The position numbers and the translations under genes are program-made. The notes under the pieces are model-generated. The model saw nothing but the letters and a program-made list of their open reading frames with translations. It had not been told where the DNA came from and ran no database searches. A DNA stretch of 64,000 bases, taken from contig NZ_CP120737.1 of the NCBI RefSeq assembly GCF_029581195.1, forward strand, positions 6,363,001 through 6,427,000, written 5' to 3'. The DNA comes from Solwaraspora sp. WMMD791. Its GTDB lineage: Bacteria; Actinomycetota; Actinomycetes; Mycobacteriales; Micromonosporaceae. Position 1 is the stretch's first letter. Each line of letters starts with the position of its first letter. This document shows, piece by piece, positions 28,034-36,495 of the stretch.

Positions 28034-29512
28034 ATGTCCGAACTCACCAGGATGACCGCCGCGCAGCTCGCCGGCCTGATCGCCGACGGCAGTACCTCCG
28101 CCGTCGAGGTCACCCGCGCCCACCTGGACCGGATCACCGGTGTCGACGAGCGGGTCCACGCCTACCTGCACGTCGACTCCGAGGGTGCGCTCGCCGCCGC
28201 GCAGGCCGTCGACGCCGCCCGCGCGGCCGGTCAGCCACTCGGCCCGCTGGCCGGGGTGCCGATCGCGGTCAAGGACGTCGTCACCACCAAGGGCGTGCCG
28301 ACCACCGCCGGGTCGAAGATCCTCGACGGCTGGCGGCCGCCGTACGACGCCACGATCGTCGCCCGGCTGCGCGCCGCCGGGATGCCGATCCTCGGCAAGA
28401 CCAACATGGACGAGTTCGCGATGGGTTCGTCGACCGAGTATTCGGCGTACGGGCCGACGTACAACCCGTGGGACCTGACCCGGATCCCCGGCGGATCCGG
28501 CGGCGGCAGCGCGGCCGCGATCGCCGCGTACACCGCGCCGCTGGCGATCGGCACCGACACCGGCGGCTCGATCCGCCAGCCGGGCGCGGTCACCGGTACG
28601 GTCGGTGCCAAGCCGACGTACGGCGGCACCTCCCGGTACGGGCTGATCGCCTTCTCCTCCTCGCTGGACACCCCCGGCCCGTGCGCCCGGACCGTGCTCG
28701 ACGCCGCGCTGCTGCACGAGGCGATCGCCGGGCACGACCCGCGTGACTCCACCTCCATCCCGGCTGCCGTGCCACCGGTCGTCGCCGCCGCCCGCGCCGG
28801 TGCCTCCGGTGACCTGACCGGGGTCCGTCTCGGCCTGGTCACCCAGTTCGCCACCGGCGAGGGCGTCGAGCCGGGCGTGCAGGCCGCGTTCCGTGACGCC
28901 GTCGACGCGTTGACCAAGCTCGGGGCCGAGGTCGTCGAGGTCTCCTGCCCGCACTTCGGCTACGCGCTGCCGGCGTACTACCTGATCGCGCCGAGCGAGT
29001 GCTCGTCCAACCTGGCCCGCTACGACGGCGTCCGGTACGGGCTGCGCAGCGGCGACGACGGCAACCGGTCACTGGAAGAGGTCATGTCGCTGACCCGTGA
29101 CCAGGGCTTCGGCCCCGAGGTCAAGCGGCGGATCATGCTCGGCACGTACGCGCTGTCCAGCGGCTACTACGACGCCTACTACGGGCAGGCGCAGAAGGTC
29201 CGTACCCTGATCACCCGCGACTTCACCGCCGCGTTCGAGCAGGTCGACGTACTGATCTCGCCGACGACGCCGTTCGTGGCGTTCCCGCTCGGGGCACGCA
29301 CCGCCGACCCGTACCAGATGTACCTGGCCGACCTGTTCACCATCCCGACCAACCTGTACGGCGGCCCGGCGATCTCGGTGCCGTGCGGGTTGGCCGACGG
29401 GCTGCCGGTCGGGTTGCAGGTGATGGCGCCGACGATGGCCGACGACCGGATGTACCGGGTCGCGGCCGCCCTGGAGTCGGCGGTCGGCACCCTCACCCCG
29501 CCGGAGCTCTGA
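28034..29512 (+). CDS. gatA: Asp/Glu-tRNA amidotransferase subunit A (amidase)
   Basis: 492 residues from the ATG at 28034. The amidase-signature triad is complete: Lys80 (VAVKDV region), cis-Ser155 (GGSGGGSA) and nucleophile Ser179 ([12 protein letters not shown]). It releases ammonia from glutamine and passes it to GatB for transamidation of Glu-tRNA(Gln) or Asp-tRNA(Asn). The length is normal. The gene is between gatC and gatB on the same strand, with 42 bp before gatB. Confidence 0.96.
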   Translation: MSELTRMTAAQLAGLIADGSTSAVEVTRAHLDRITGVDERVHAYLHVDSEGALAAAQAVDAARAAGQPLGPLAGVPIAVKDVVTTKGVPTTAGSKILDGWRPPYDATIVARLRAAGMPILGKTNMDEFAMGSSTEYSAYGPTYNPWDLTRIPGGSGGGSAAAIAAYTAPLAIGTDTGGSIRQPGAVTGTVGAKPTYGGTSRYGLIAFSSSLDTPGPCARTVLDAALLHEAIAGHDPRDSTSIPAAVPPVVAAARAGASGDLTGVRLGLVTQFATGEGVEPGVQAAFRDAVDALTKLGAEVVEVSCPHFGYALPAYYLIAPSECSSNLARYDGVRYGLRSGDDGNRSLEEVMSLTRDQGFGPEVKRRIMLGTYALSSGYYDAYYGQAQKVRTLITRDFTAAFEQVDVLISPTTPFVAFPLGARTADPYQMYLADLFTIPTNLYGGPAISVPCGLADGLPVGLQVMAPTMADDRMYRVAAALESAVGTLTPPEL

Positions 29513-29554
29513 GCCGCGACGTGCCGACCTGCGATCGAGAGTTGGAGCTGTGAG

Positions 29555-31060
29555 ATGAGCACGACCGCGTTGCCCACGTACGAGGACGTCGTCGCCCGCT
29601 ACGAGCCGGTGATCGGCCTGGAGACGCACGTCGAGCTGGGCACCAACACCAAGATGTTCTGCGGCTGCCCGACCGGGTTCGGCGCCGAGCCGAACACCCA
29701 GGTCTGCCCGGTCTGCCTCGGGCTGCCCGGCTCGTTGCCGGTGGCGAACAAGGCGGCGATCGAGGCGACGATCCGCATCGGGCTGGCACTCAACTGCTCG
29801 ATCGCTGACTGGTGCCGGTTCGCCAGGAAGAACTACTTCTACCCGGACATGCCGAAGAACTACCAGATCAGCCAGTACGACGAGCCGCTGTGCGTGGACG
29901 GCTGGCTCGACGTCGAGGTCGACGGCGAGATCGTGCGGATCGGCATCGAACGGGTGCACCTGGAGGAGGACACCGGCAAGACGCTGCACGTCGGCGGCGC
30001 GACCGGCCGCATCCACGGCGCGACCGAGTCGCTGGTCGACTACAACCGGGCCGGCATCCCGCTGGTGGAGATCGTCACCAAGCCGATCCCCGGCACCGGT
30101 GACCGGGCACCCCAGGTGGCCCGCGCGTACGTCACCGAGCTGCGGGACGTGATCCGCTCGCTGGGCGTCTCCGACGTACGGATGGAGCAGGGTTCGCTGC
30201 GCTGCGACGTCAACACGTCGCTGACCCCGGTCGGGCAGACCGAGTGGGGCACCCGCACCGAGACCAAGAACGTCAACTCGCTGCGGTCGGTGGAGCGGGC
30301 GGTACGCGCGGAGATGCTGCGCCAGGCGTCGGTGCTCGACGCCGGTGGCCGGATCGTGCAGGAGACCCGGCACTTCCACGAGGACAGCGGCGACACCACG
30401 TCGGGCCGGTCCAAGGAGACCGCCACCGACTACCGCTACTTCCCAGAGCCGGACCTGGTGCCGCTCGCCCCGGACGCCGCCTGGGTGGCCGAGTTGAAGG
30501 CGGCCCTGCCGGAGCTGCCCCGGGTGCACCGCAAGCGGCTGCAGGAGCAGTGGGGGCTGACCGACCACGACATGCAGTCGGTGGTCAACGCCGGCGCGGT
30601 CGAGCTGATCGAGCAGACCGTCGCGGCCGGCACCACCCCGGCCGGTGCCCGCAAGTGGTGGCTGGGTGAGCTGGCCCGCCGGGCCAACGAGTCCGGTGTG
30701 GAGCTGGGCGCGCTCGGGGTCACCCCGGCACACGTCGCCGAGCTGCAGGGCCTGGTCGACTCGGGCAAGCTCAACGACAAGCTGGCCCGTACGGTCCTGG
30801 AGGCGGTGGTCGCCGGAGAAGGCACGCCGACCGAGGTGATGACCGCGAAGGGTCTGGGTGTCGTCTCCGACACCGGTGCGTTGACCGCCGCCGTCGACGA
30901 GGCGATCGCCGCCAACCCGGACATCGCGGCGAAGGTACGCGACGGAAAGGTCGCGGCGGCCGGTGCCCTGGTGGGCGCGGTGATGAAGACGACCAAGGGC
31001 CAGGCGGACGCCCGTACGGTCCGGGAGCTGATCCTGTCCCGCCTCGGCGCGCAGGGCTGA
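29555..31060 (+). CDS. gatB: Asp/Glu-tRNA amidotransferase subunit B
   Basis: 501 residues from the ATG at 29555 with TTGGAG upstream. The cradle domain begins [13 protein letters not shown] and includes [33 protein letters not shown] and [15 protein letters not shown], all GatB signatures, with the cysteines CGC and CPVC of the zinc site. The helical and YqeY-like tail domain (about 340-501) binds the tRNA elbow. It completes the gatCAB operon, which is closed by a strong terminator. Confidence 0.96.
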   Translation: MSTTALPTYEDVVARYEPVIGLETHVELGTNTKMFCGCPTGFGAEPNTQVCPVCLGLPGSLPVANKAAIEATIRIGLALNCSIADWCRFARKNYFYPDMPKNYQISQYDEPLCVDGWLDVEVDGEIVRIGIERVHLEEDTGKTLHVGGATGRIHGATESLVDYNRAGIPLVEIVTKPIPGTGDRAPQVARAYVTELRDVIRSLGVSDVRMEQGSLRCDVNTSLTPVGQTEWGTRTETKNVNSLRSVERAVRAEMLRQASVLDAGGRIVQETRHFHEDSGDTTSGRSKETATDYRYFPEPDLVPLAPDAAWVAELKAALPELPRVHRKRLQEQWGLTDHDMQSVVNAGAVELIEQTVAAGTTPAGARKWWLGELARRANESGVELGALGVTPAHVAELQGLVDSGKLNDKLARTVLEAVVAGEGTPTEVMTAKGLGVVSDTGALTAAVDEAIAANPDIAAKVRDGKVAAAGALVGAVMKTTKGQADARTVRELILSRLGAQG

Positions 31061-31087
31061 GGCGAGCCGCGCGCCTGCTACCGCTGA

Positions 31088-31120
31088 CGAGCCGCGTCGG
31101 GCACTGCCCGACGCGGCTCG
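31088..31120. terminator. 15-bp perfect hairpin after gatB
   Basis: CGAGCCGCGTCGGGC (31088-31102), loop ACT, perfect complement 31106-31120. It lies between convergent gatB and the DUF397 gene and should stop transcription from both sides. Confidence 0.85.
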
Positions 31121-31126
31121 GGTCGG

Positions 31127-31321
31127 CTATCGGGCGGTGTGGCTGACGAAGGTCTGCCAGGCGGTGGGGGTGAAGGCAAGGGTGCCGCCGGTGCGGTCCT
31201 TGCTGTCGCGGACCAGGACCCGGCCGGGCAGGTTGTCGGCGACTTCGACACAGTTGCCGCCGGTGCCGTTGCTGCGGCTGCTGGTCCGCCAGGCCGGTCG
31301 AGGATCGGTGGTCACGCCCAT
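31127..31321 (-). CDS. DUF397 small protein (pair 1)
   Basis: 64 residues from the ATG at 31321. DUF397 signature: WRTSSRSNGTGGNCVEVADN, then VLVRDSKDRTGG and FTPTAWQTFV. In streptomycetes DUF397 proteins are paired with an upstream XRE regulator (Scr1/Scr2, WhiJ, BldB-linked families) and behave in a toxin-antitoxin or partner-protein manner. Here its start overlaps the XRE stop by 10 nt. A second pair with a near-identical DUF397 core is at 53462-54432. The molecular activity of DUF397 is not established. Confidence 0.9.
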   Translation of the reverse strand: MGVTTDPRPAWRTSSRSNGTGGNCVEVADNLPGRVLVRDSKDRTGGTLAFTPTAWQTFVSHTAR

Positions 31322-32103
31322 CTGTCTGCCGCCTCCTGCATCAACGCCACGGACTGCTCGCTGGGCAGAGCGTACTCCCGCAGCGACTCCCAGGCATGCT
31401 CCAGTCTGGTCAGATCGGCCTCCAACTCGATGGTCTGGCCCTCCAGCGGCCCGTCGATGAAGCCCGCCGCCCGAGCCTCCAGGCTGGCCAGGGTGAACGG
31501 GCCGTTCAGCCCCGGGTAGGCGCCGACCCCGGTCGGCACCACCTGGAGCGAGATGTTGGGCCGGTCGCAGGCGGCGATCAGCGCCAGGATCTGCTCGCGC
31601 ATCACCGCCGGGCCGCCGACCGCCCGGGTCAGCACCGCCTCGTCGATCACCCCGACGAAGCGGCACGGCCGCTCGGCCCGGTGCAGGATCTCCTGGCGGC
31701 TGAGCCGGTCGCCGACCGTGGTGTCGACGTCGTCGATCGCCACCCCGGCCTGGGTGAGCACGACGCGGGCGTACGCCTCGGTCTGCAGCAGGCCGGGCAC
31801 CAGCATCGGCTCGTACCAGCGCAGGATGATCGCCTCCCGTTCGTGCTCCAGCCACGGGCGCAGCCAGACCGGGGCCCGCTCGGCCCGCAGCAGCAGCGCG
31901 TAGAGGGTGCTGTAGTCGCAGTTGAAGACCCGGTCGATGGCGGCGAGGTAGTCGAGCCGGATCGGCCGGACGCCGCGCTCGATCGAGCTGACGTGCTGGG
32001 CCGACCAGTGCAGGGCTGCCCCCCACTGCTCCTGGGTGAGCCCGGCCAACTCGCGTCGGCGGCGCAGTTCCGCTACCAGGTAAGCGCTTGCGGGTCCAGA
32101 CAT
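31312..32103 (-). CDS. Scr1/WhiJ-type XRE regulator (pair 1)
   Basis: 263 residues from the ATG at 32103. An N-terminal XRE helix-turn-helix (about 8-65; LTQEQWGAALHWSAQHVSSIERG) is followed by the DUF5753 domain (about 85-255) with ILRWYEPMLVPGLLQTEAYAR, VGVIDEAVL, and SLQVVPTGVGAYPGLNGPFTL. This is the standard Scr1/WhiJ-like architecture, a regulator partnered with a DUF397 protein. The DUF5753 domain probably binds the partner or a ligand. A 16-bp motif 111-126 bp upstream is shared with the second pair. Confidence 0.9.
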   Translation of the reverse strand: MSGPASAYLVAELRRRRELAGLTQEQWGAALHWSAQHVSSIERGVRPIRLDYLAAIDRVFNCDYSTLYALLLRAERAPVWLRPWLEHEREAIILRWYEPMLVPGLLQTEAYARVVLTQAGVAIDDVDTTVGDRLSRQEILHRAERPCRFVGVIDEAVLTRAVGGPAVMREQILALIAACDRPNISLQVVPTGVGAYPGLNGPFTLASLEARAAGFIDGPLEGQTIELEADLTRLEHAWESLREYALPSEQSVALMQEAADRWA

Positions 32104-32213
32104 TCGCTTCCTCCATCTTCGCTACAGAATTGCTTTGCGGTGGGCAGGACTCACCCGGGCCCGGATGCGGGCGGTACGGGTGTGCTGCCCATCTTCCATT
32201 GCGGGGGTGGCGG

Positions 32214-32229
32214 AGTCCAGGGTGGAGGT
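32214..32229 (-). promoter_or_regulatory. 16-bp motif shared by both Scr1/DUF397 pairs, copy 1
   Basis: Plus-strand AGTCCAGGGTGGAGGT, identical to 54521-54536. It is 111-126 bp upstream of the XRE start at 32103. Just beyond it, both loci also share GGC..ATTC at a one-base offset. Operator or promoter for the XRE gene is the simplest reading. Confidence 0.5.
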
Positions 32230-32367
32230 GTGGCGAATTCGAGAAGGCGTCCATCGTTGTCCCGATGGGGGATTCATGGCGCAAGGAAGAATGGCAAAGA
32301 TCAATTGCGGCCGACCGGAGTGGTGAGTCAGCCCGGTGCGGTACGCCGGCACGGCGTACTCGGCTGG

Positions 32368-32634
32368 ATGTCGGTGCCGACCGGCAGCGCCGTGCCCGGC
32401 TACGTCGACCACCCGGTGATCGCCCGAGCCCGACACCTGGCCGCGATACACCTGCCCGACCCGATCACCGGATGTCCACGCTGCGGCACGATCGTCTGTC
32501 CGGCGCTACGGCTCGCAGTGGCCTATCTGGACCGGTACGACCGCGACGCCGCTCGGACCATCCGCCGGCTGCTGGACTCGGTCGGCATCTGGCTCACCGA
32601 CAGCCCGACGATCGGGGCAGGTGGCGATGACTGA
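32368..32634 (+). CDS. Small protein with CxxC, divergent from XRE pair 1
   Basis: 88 residues from the ATG at 32368; a GTG at 32323 in the same frame would add 15 residues, and no good ribosome-binding site decides between them. The centre has GCPRCGTIVCPA, a three-Cys (CxxC and C) motif that may bind zinc, in an otherwise helical protein. Such genes often sit beside actinobacterial XRE/DUF397 loci, but I cannot assign a role. Its end overlaps the next gene by 8 nt. Confidence 0.55.
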   Translation: MSVPTGSAVPGYVDHPVIARARHLAAIHLPDPITGCPRCGTIVCPALRLAVAYLDRYDRDAARTIRRLLDSVGIWLTDSPTIGAGGDD

Positions 32635-32899
32635 GCCGCTTACCCCGCCGCTGGTGCAACCGTGGGACATCATCGAGATCGGCGCGGCCGACTATCTCAA
32701 CGGCGACGGAATGCTGCGACTCCGCGTCATTCACGTCCGAGCGGAAGCCGATCACCCGAGGATCGAATGGATTCATCTGCTCGGCAATCGGCTGCACGGC
32801 GACCGCGAAGGACAGATGATGATGGTGACCGTACGGGCATCGGCGCTACGCCGCCCCGGCGCGGTCAGCCGGCCGGCGCGCCACGATCGGGCGATCTAG
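32627..32899 (+). CDS. Small hypothetical protein, last gene of divergent pair
   Basis: 90 residues from the ATG at 32627; an in-frame GTG two codons earlier is possible. The protein is beta-rich (WDIIEIGAADYLNGDGMLRLRVIHV, then EWIHLLGNRL and MMMVTVRASALRRPG), like a small barrel; there is no signal peptide. Start and stop overlaps (ATGACTGA) with the previous gene show coupling. A 12-bp perfect hairpin covers the stop codon, so transcription should end immediately after it. Function unknown. Confidence 0.55.
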   Translation: MTEPLTPPLVQPWDIIEIGAADYLNGDGMLRLRVIHVRAEADHPRIEWIHLLGNRLHGDREGQMMMVTVRASALRRPGAVSRPARHDRAI

Positions 32900-32937
32900 A
32901 AGGATCGTGGTCGATATACCGGCCAGATCCTTCTAGA
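32895..32937. terminator. Hairpin over the stop codon of the small gene; bidirectional terminator
   Basis: TCTAGAAGGATC (32895-32906) pairs perfectly with GATCCTTCTAGA (32926-32937); TGG/CCA extends the stem with one bulged base. The TAG stop codon lies inside the left arm. Convergent metallophosphatase transcription would also meet it. Confidence 0.75.
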
Positions 32938-33000
32938 CCGCGGTGGGGCGCTGGCCCGGGCGGGCCGGGCCGGGCATTGGTCAGGGCGGCTGAGTGCCGG

Positions 33001-34638
33001 TCAGGACGGGCTGGGTACCGGTGGACCGGGGACCGGGCTGGCCGGCCCGGGGCCGGCCGGGTCCGTGGTGGGCGTCGCGGACGGGTCGACCGGGTCGACC
33101 GGTGCGGCGATCACGTGCCGCTCCAGGGTGACCTGCGCCTGACCGGTGCCGCCGACCCGGATGTCGTCGTGCGCCTGCAACTGATCCTCGGCACCGAAGT
33201 AGAGCACCGACATGGCCAGCGGGGTCGGCTCCTCACCCTCCAGCCCGCGCAGCCCGGCCCCGCCGGTCGAGCCCTCCACCATCAGCAGGGTCGACTGCTC
33301 GCCCGGCACCTCGGCGAGCCGGCGGACCTCCCGGTTGTGGGTGTGCCCGGCCAGCACCAGCGGGGTGACGCCGGAGAGCGGGCCGGCCGACACCGGGTCG
33401 TGGACCAGGGCGATGTCCACCGGCTCATCGGCTGCCCGGATCGTCGCGGCGAGCTGCTCGCCGACCCCGATGACCTGCTCGGCCGCCGGCTTGGACAACC
33501 CGCCGTCGGCCGGGCTGGTCTGCTTGTCCGGGGTGAACCGGGGGTCGCCGATCCCGGCGATCCGCAGCCCGGCGACCTCGGTGATCTCGTTGTCCAGCAC
33601 GATCGCGTTCGACTGGCCGGCCACCGCCTCCTGGGTACGGACCGAGTCGTGGTTGCCGCGGATGAACACGTACGGCACCTCCAGCAGGCCGATCGAGGCG
33701 ACGTAGTTGGCCTCCGGCTCGCTGCCCCAGTCGGTGATGTCGCCGGTGTCGATGACGACGTCGATGTTGAACTGCTCGACGACGGTCCGGATCATCGACC
33801 AGCCGGTCGGGTTGAGGTGCATGTCGGAGACGTGCAGCACCCGGGTGGTGCCCTCGGCGGCCTCGTAGACCGGCAGCGTCGACACCGTCGTGTAGATCCG
33901 GCTGACGTTGGTGACGATGTGCTGCAGCTGCTCGGCGTACCGGTTGTAGTTGCTGGCGATCTGCTGCACGTCACCGACCACCGCCGGGGCGTTGACCAGC
34001 AGACCTTCGTACCGGGGCTCCTCGATCGCCTCCGGACGCAGGGTGAGCGCGGCGACCCCGACGCTGCCGCCGGTGACCAGCAGCGCCAGCGTGCCGGACC
34101 AGGCCACCCGGCGGGTGTCGCGGAAGACCAGCGCGGCGAGGATCAGGGTGGCCAGCACCGCCACCGCCAGGGTTCGGATGCCGAGCCGCAGCACCCCCTC
34201 GGTGACGTCGCTGACCACGGTCTGGCTGGCCCGGGTGATCGCCGCCGGGTCGTCGAGCAGCGCCAGGGTACGGCCCTGGTCGAGTGAGCCGAGCCGGATG
34301 GACAGCTGCACCGGCCCTTCGTGGCTGTCCAGATGCAGCGCGCCGAGCGGTGGGATCGCCACGGTGGTGCCGCCGTCGACCGCCGGGGTGACCGCCATCT
34401 CGGCCCGGAACGGCCCGACGTCGACCTCCGTACGGGCCCCGAGCAGGATGCCGATGGCGATGCCGGCCAGGCTGACCGCGACCACGGCCAGCGCGGTACC
34501 GGCCCGCCGGGTCGGCCGGGACCGGGCGGCCCGGCCGAGTTGGCGGGCCACGGCCCGGGCGAAGGGTCCGAGCCGCCGCACGGCGCGCCGTGGCCGGCCG
34601 CCGGCCGTACGGGAGTCGGTTGGTTGCTCGTCACTCAT
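33001..34638 (-). CDS. Membrane-anchored metallophosphoesterase
   Basis: 545 residues from the ATG at 34638. An N-terminal membrane helix (about 45-68), a region around residues 75-160, and two further helices (about 155-195) precede a calcineurin-like phosphoesterase domain with all metal motifs: VSDMHLN (DxH), DTGDITD (GDxxD), RGNHD and AGHTHN (GHxH). The C-terminus is a Pro/Ser/Thr tail. It should act outside or at the membrane on phosphodiesters or phosphomonoesters; the substrate cannot be read. It begins 44 bp after the sugar dehydrogenase gene on the same strand, so they may be one unit. Confidence 0.85.
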   Translation of the reverse strand: MSDEQPTDSRTAGGRPRRAVRRLGPFARAVARQLGRAARSRPTRRAGTALAVVAVSLAGIAIGILLGARTEVDVGPFRAEMAVTPAVDGGTTVAIPPLGALHLDSHEGPVQLSIRLGSLDQGRTLALLDDPAAITRASQTVVSDVTEGVLRLGIRTLAVAVLATLILAALVFRDTRRVAWSGTLALLVTGGSVGVAALTLRPEAIEEPRYEGLLVNAPAVVGDVQQIASNYNRYAEQLQHIVTNVSRIYTTVSTLPVYEAAEGTTRVLHVSDMHLNPTGWSMIRTVVEQFNIDVVIDTGDITDWGSEPEANYVASIGLLEVPYVFIRGNHDSVRTQEAVAGQSNAIVLDNEITEVAGLRIAGIGDPRFTPDKQTSPADGGLSKPAAEQVIGVGEQLAATIRAADEPVDIALVHDPVSAGPLSGVTPLVLAGHTHNREVRRLAEVPGEQSTLLMVEGSTGGAGLRGLEGEEPTPLAMSVLYFGAEDQLQAHDDIRVGGTGQAQVTLERHVIAAPVDPVDPSATPTTDPAGPGPASPVPGPPVPSPS

Positions 34639-34682
34639 TGTCGAATCATGCCTGCCTGCTGGGGAGGGAAACGGCGGCCCGG

Positions 34683-35918
34683 TCAGCTGCGGCCGGCTCC
34701 GCCGTCGGCGAAGACCAGCCGGAGGATCCGGTCGTCCTCCGGAGCCGGTTCGCCCCGGCCGTCGGTGTTCGAGGTGGTCACCCAGACCGAGCCGTCAGGT
34801 GCCTGCACGACGGTACGCAGCCGACCGTACTCCTCGGTGAGCAGCGCGCGGGGCTGCCCGAACACGGTGCCGTCGTCGGTCATCTCGACCAGCCACAGCC
34901 GTTCGCCGCGCAGGCAGGCGGCGACGAGGACCCGCTCGACCATGGCCGCCCCCGAGCAGGAGGACTCCTCGGTCGGCCAGACGACCAGCGGATCGACGTA
35001 CCGGTCGTCGTCGCCGGTGCCCTCGACCTGCGGCCAGCCGTAGTTGCCGCCCGGCTCGATCAGGTTGATCTCGTCCCAGGTGCTCTGGCCGAACTCGGTG
35101 GCGTACAGCCGGTCCTGGGTATCCCAGGCGATGCCCTGCACGTTGCGGTGCCCGAGCGACCAGACCAGTGAGTCGGCCGTCGGGTTGCCCGGTGCCGGCT
35201 CGCCGTCCGGCGTCATCCGCAGGATCTTGCCGCCGAGGCTCTCCGGATCCTGGGACAGCCCGGTGTCGGAGGCGTCGCCGGTGGTGGCGTAGAGGTACCC
35301 GTCGGGGCCGAAGGCGAGTCGGCCGCCGTTGTGGATGCCGGACACCGGGATGCCGGTGACGATCGGCTCCGGTTCGCCGCCGAGGGTGAGCCGGGCGATG
35401 CGGTTGTCCTGCGCCGTGGAGTAGTAGATGAACACGGTCTCGTCGGTGGCGTAGTCGGGGGAGACCGCGATGCCGAGCAGCCCGCCTTCACCGCCGCTGT
35501 CGGCCTGGTCGATCGTCTGCACCTCGGTGACGTCCAGCCCGTCGGTGCTGGAACCGGGCCCGACCTGCAGGATTCGGGCGCTGTCGCGCTCGGTGACCAG
35601 CGCCGCCCCGTCCGGCAGGAACGCCACCCCCCACGGCACCGCCAGCCCGCTGGCCAGCACGGTGACCGCGATCTGCTGGTCCACGCCGCCGCCGGTCGGG
35701 GTCGCCGTGGGGGCGGGGAAGGTGGGGGGCGCCCCAGCCTGGTCCGGCTCCGGCTCGCCGAACGTGCAGCCGCCGGCGAGCAGCAGGGCGGTCAGGCTGG
35801 CGGCGACGGTCGCGGTGGTCGTGCGGCGCGACAGACGGCGGTACGGCGACCAGCGGTACGACTGGCGGCGCGACGGCAGACGGGCGTTCACCCGCACCAG
35901 ACTAGCCCGCTGCCCCAT
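34683..35918 (-). CDS. PQQ-dependent sugar dehydrogenase-like lipoprotein (GDH/Hhip beta-propeller)
   Basis: About 411 residues from the ATG at 35918; a later GTG near 35892 is also possible. A long Arg-rich N-terminus with a hydrophobic stretch ends in LLLAGGCTFG, a lipobox, so the protein should be a lipid-anchored extracytoplasmic propeller. GSDH motifs include LASGLAVPWGVAFLPDG, HNGGRLAFGPDGYLYATTGDA, LGGKILRMTPDG and GHRNVQGIAWD. It probably oxidises aldose sugars, but PQQ use is inferred. Its start is 30 bp from the first iron-box-like repeat, which could control it as well as the divergent DUF1540 gene. Confidence 0.83.
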   Translation of the reverse strand: MGQRASLVRVNARLPSRRQSYRWSPYRRLSRRTTTATVAASLTALLLAGGCTFGEPEPDQAGAPPTFPAPTATPTGGGVDQQIAVTVLASGLAVPWGVAFLPDGAALVTERDSARILQVGPGSSTDGLDVTEVQTIDQADSGGEGGLLGIAVSPDYATDETVFIYYSTAQDNRIARLTLGGEPEPIVTGIPVSGIHNGGRLAFGPDGYLYATTGDASDTGLSQDPESLGGKILRMTPDGEPAPGNPTADSLVWSLGHRNVQGIAWDTQDRLYATEFGQSTWDEINLIEPGGNYGWPQVEGTGDDDRYVDPLVVWPTEESSCSGAAMVERVLVAACLRGERLWLVEMTDDGTVFGQPRALLTEEYGRLRTVVQAPDGSVWVTTSNTDGRGEPAPEDDRILRLVFADGGAGRS

Positions 35919-35947
35919 ATCCGCATCCGACGGTGCCCCCGGAACGG

Positions 35948-36035
35948 TCAGGTAAGGGTAACCAAATTGCATCACCTTGCCTTAGGTAAGGATAGCCAAA
36001 ATTATCGTTGTTCGGCTTAGGTAAGGGTTTCCGAA
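35948..36035. promoter_or_regulatory. Three tandem iron-box-like repeats (IdeR/DmdR type), 34-35 bp apart
   Basis: Sites at 35948-35966, 35982-36000 and 36017-36035 match the IdeR/DmdR iron-box consensus TTAGGTTAGGCTAACCTAA at 15, 15 and 14 of 19 positions. Each begins with (T/C)AGGTAAGG. They lie upstream of, not over, the -35 of the DUF1540 promoter, at about -124, -90 and -55, the arrangement used when IdeR activates ferritin genes. No experimental support exists here. Confidence 0.55.
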
Positions 36036-36036
36036 A

Positions 36037-36065
36037 TTGCAACAATTGAATAAGGGCCCTATATT
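36037..36065 (+). promoter_or_regulatory. Strong housekeeping promoter of the DUF1540 gene
   Basis: TTGCAA (36037-36042), 17-nt spacer, TATATT (36060-36065), a near-consensus sigma-A/HrdB promoter immediately downstream of the third repeat. The transcript would carry a leader of about 70 nt. Confidence 0.65.
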
Positions 36066-36141
36066 CGGTCGTAGTGGAATACGGTTTCATCACAGCGGCG
36101 AGGCCGCCGCTGCCGGATGCCGCCGAGCTAGGAGGACCACG

Positions 36142-36441
36142 ATGACCGCGATGATGGAGATGCCCCGCGTGCAGGAGTGCACCGCCGTGGAGTGTGCGTA
36201 CAACCAGCACGAAGGCTGTCACGCCTTCGCGATCACCATCGGCACCGAGGCGGACAGCGCCAGCTGCACCACCTTCTTCGACATCTCCGCCAAGGGAGGA
36301 CTGGACGCCGTGATCGCCCAGGTCGGTGCCTGCAAGCGTGCCGACTGCCGGTTCAACGCCGAACTGGAGTGCCGGGCCCCGTCGATCCGGGTCGGACCCA
36401 GCCGGGACATGGCCGACTGCATGACCTACGAGCCGGCCTGA
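36142..36441 (+). CDS. DUF1540 cysteine-rich protein with internal duplication
   Basis: 99 residues from the ATG at 36142, with a perfect AGGAGG at 7 nt. It has eight cysteines in two identical arrays: C13-x4-C18-x7-C26-x15-C42 and C64-x4-C69-x7-C77-x15-C93. The first array belongs to ECTAVECAYNQHEGCHAFAI, the second to ACKRADCRFNAELECRAPSI, so the gene arose by duplication of one DUF1540 unit. Four cysteines per unit suggest one metal (zinc or iron) or an Fe-S site each. It has no signal peptide. The iron-box-like repeats upstream hint at a role in iron storage or handling. Confidence 0.88.
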   Translation: MTAMMEMPRVQECTAVECAYNQHEGCHAFAITIGTEADSASCTTFFDISAKGGLDAVIAQVGACKRADCRFNAELECRAPSIRVGPSRDMADCMTYEPA

Positions 36442-36495
36442 CCTGCCCACGGACAACCGGCCGGGCCACCGGCACCGGCACCGGCCCGGTCGGGC

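Noticed and set aside
25316-28954. 1212-codon open frame on the minus strand
   Set aside because: It lies opposite the GGDEF-EAL, gatC and gatA genes, has Arg/Gly/Val-rich low-complexity sequence and no domain. Long antisense frames are normal in DNA of this GC content.
32210-32326. Small plus-strand frame (ending CGRPEW) before the CxxC gene
   Set aside because: It contains the 16-bp motif shared with the other XRE locus, which lies in noncoding DNA there, and has no convincing start. Its overlap (GTGA) with a GTG at 32323 is noted but not enough to call a gene.
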